Shown in pieces: positions 62,761-64,000 of a stretch of DNA of 64,000 bases. Source of the DNA: Marinobacterium jannaschii DSM 6295 (GTDB lineage: Bacteria; Pseudomonadota; Gammaproteobacteria; Pseudomonadales; Balneatricaceae); the NCBI RefSeq assembly GCF_000620085.1, contig NZ_JHVJ01000025.1, forward strand, positions 1-64,000, read 5' to 3'. Below the pieces are notes generated by a model. The model made no database searches. It was not told the origin of the DNA and saw nothing but the letters and a program-made list of their open reading frames with translations. Within the stretch, counting starts at the first letter, position 1. Each line of letters starts with the position of its first letter. Made by a program: the position numbers and the translations under genes.

Positions 62761-64000
62761 ATGAGTCAGGGCAGCTCAGCTACCTATGATCTGTATGTTG
62801 TCGGCGGCGGTATCAATGGCGCAGGTATTGCCGCCGATGCGGCCGGACGCGGACTGGCCGTGGGCCTGTGCGAAATGAATGATCTGGCATCCGCGACCTC
62901 ATCGGCCAGCAGTAAACTGATCCATGGGGGACTGCGTTACCTCGAACAGGGTGAATTCCGCCTGGTCAGGGAGGCGCTGGGGGAACGTGAAGTGCTGTTG
63001 CGCAAAGCTCCCCATATCATCAGACCAATGCGCTTCCGCCTGCCGCATAATCCAAAGCTGCGTTCAGCGATGGTGATCCAGGCGGGGATGCTGCTCTATG
63101 ACCGCCTGGCACGACGCACAACCCTGCCGGCATCTGAAACCCTCAACAGCGACAGCGCAACGCCGTTAAGGCCGGAATTCAACAAGCTGTTCGAGTATTC
63201 CGACGCCTGGGTGGATGATGCCCGCCTGGTAGTACTGAATGCCATGGCTGCGCGACAGGCCGGTGCCGTCATCAGTACCCGCACCCAGTGCATCAGCGCC
63301 GCCAGGGAGCAGGGCCTGTGGACCATCCGGCTGCGCAACGTGGCGGAGGGCAATGAGCGGGTGGTGTACAGCCGGGCACTGGTGAATGCCGTGGGTCCCT
63401 GGGTATCACGTTTCTACAACCACCAGCTGAAAGAGACCGCGCCTAAACAGGTACGCCTGGTACAGGGCAGCCACATCGTTGTCCCCCGCCTGTACAGCGG
63501 CGATGAAGCCTACATCCTGCAACACAGTGACCGGCGTATTGTATTTGTGCTGCCCTATGAAGGGCGATTCAGCCTGATTGGCACCACTGACCTCGAACAC
63601 GAGACGACTCCGGAGACCATCAGCATCACACAGGATGAAGTCGAGTACCTGCTGATGGTCGTCAACAACCACTTCCTGCAGCAGCTGAATAAGGATGATG
63701 TCGTGCACAGCTTCGCCGGCATCCGCCCCCTGGTCTGTGCCAACACAGGTCCGGCCCAGAAAGCTTCCCGGGACTACGAATTCAGCCTTGATGATGACCA
63801 GGGAGAAGCTCCCCTGCTGTCGGTTTTTGGTGGCAAGATCACCACCTATCGAAAACTGGCCGAAGCCGCGCTGAATAAGCTAAGCCCTTACTTCTGTGAT
63901 ATGAGGCCGGCCTGGACCGCCGATACACCGTTACCCGGAGGCGATTTTTCCAGCCCGGCAGAACTGCTGGAGAGTTTTAGTCAGCACTATCCCTGGTTAC
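62761..64000 (+). CDS. glpD: Aerobic glycerol-3-phosphate dehydrogenase, N-terminal part (cut by window end)
   Basis: ATG 62761 has GGAGGA 6-8 bases upstream; the frame is open to the window end (413 codons). YDLYVVGGGINGAGIAADAAGRG binds FAD; SSASSKLIHGGLRYLEQGEFRLVREAL and VNAVGPWV are GlpD/GlpA signatures, and LLSVFGGKITTYRKLAE is the later substrate-site motif. The membrane-associated enzyme passes electrons from glycerol 3-phosphate to quinone. The 280-base spacer before it holds no gene or RNA I recognise. Confidence 0.95.
   Translation, partial: MSQGSSATYDLYVVGGGINGAGIAADAAGRGLAVGLCEMNDLASATSSASSKLIHGGLRYLEQGEFRLVREALGEREVLLRKAPHIIRPMRFRLPHNPKLRSAMVIQAGMLLYDRLARRTTLPASETLNSDSATPLRPEFNKLFEYSDAWVDDARLVVLNAMAARQAGAVISTRTQCISAAREQGLWTIRLRNVAEGNERVVYSRALVNAVGPWVSRFYNHQLKETAPKQVRLVQGSHIVVPRLYSGDEAYILQHSDRRIVFVLPYEGRFSLIGTTDLEHETTPETISITQDEVEYLLMVVNNHFLQQLNKDDVVHSFAGIRPLVCANTGPAQKASRDYEFSLDDDQGEAPLLSVFGGKITTYRKLAEAALNKLSPYFCDMRPAWTADTPLPGGDFSSPAELLESFSQHYPWL

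Overview
The window looks like chromosomal DNA of a marine, heterotrophic gammaproteobacterium close to Oceanospirillales/Pseudomonadales. Three blocks point that way: acpS-pdxJ-recO-era-rnc-lepB-lepA followed by a Pseudomonas-like mucD-rseC-rseA-rpoE stress operon; rpmB-rpmG/radC/coaBC-dut-algC-argB-slmA; and gpmI-envC-ctpA-yibQ. A TRAP transporter, methylated-amine (dimethylglycine/sarcosine type) catabolism and a two-subunit arginine succinyltransferase fit a marine amino-acid and osmolyte user. The species cannot be fixed from sequence reading alone.

Layout. 1-2300: tail of an IS3-family element, then a two-gene RNA repair cassette (RNA ligase plus HD-Pnk). 2.7-3.6 kb: a pair of bacterioferritin subunits with complementary active-site losses. 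4.0-14.5 kb: an oxidoreductase, three LysR regulators, an FAD/GcvT demethylating dehydrogenase, an XRE-cupin regulator and cobST. 14.5-19.6 kb: a DUF3461 gene with a long structured upstream region, and a TRAP operon ending in a UspA gene. 19.6-30.0 kb: a small unrecognised gene and the conserved housekeeping/sigma-E cluster on the minus strand. 30.3-32.9 kb: nadB, ygfX-sdhE, CPXCG protein. 33.0-33.8 kb: three tandem homologous non-coding RNA genes of CsrB/RsmY type. 33.9-43.5 kb: assorted envelope, repair, transport and metabolic genes. 43.5-49.9 kb: ribosomal proteins, radC, coaBC, dut, algC, argB, slmA. 50.3-55.9 kb: basic amino-acid ABC transporter facing the arginine succinyltransferase genes. 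55.9-64.0 kb: yibQ-ctpA-envC-gpmI, rhodanese-grxC-secB, and glpD cut by the window end.

How the parts work together. The sigma-E operon is unusual: no separate rseB gene is present, and the anti-sigma factor instead carries an RseB-like C-terminal domain after its membrane segment. The three sRNA genes share a palindromic promoter element at an identical distance from an identical -10 box, and each transcript carries 11-13 GGA motifs, several in hairpin loops. This is the hallmark of RNAs that titrate CsrA/RsmA. The methyl-amine dehydrogenase promoter and the XRE-cupin promoter share a GAGCGATC motif, suggesting a local regulon. Arginine uptake and arginine catabolism genes diverge from one 422-base spacer carrying a 15-bp perfect inverted repeat.

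The strongest leads are the tandem CsrA-titrating RNAs, the RseA-RseB fusion, the RNA repair cassette beside the IS fragment, and the split-function bacterioferritin pair.
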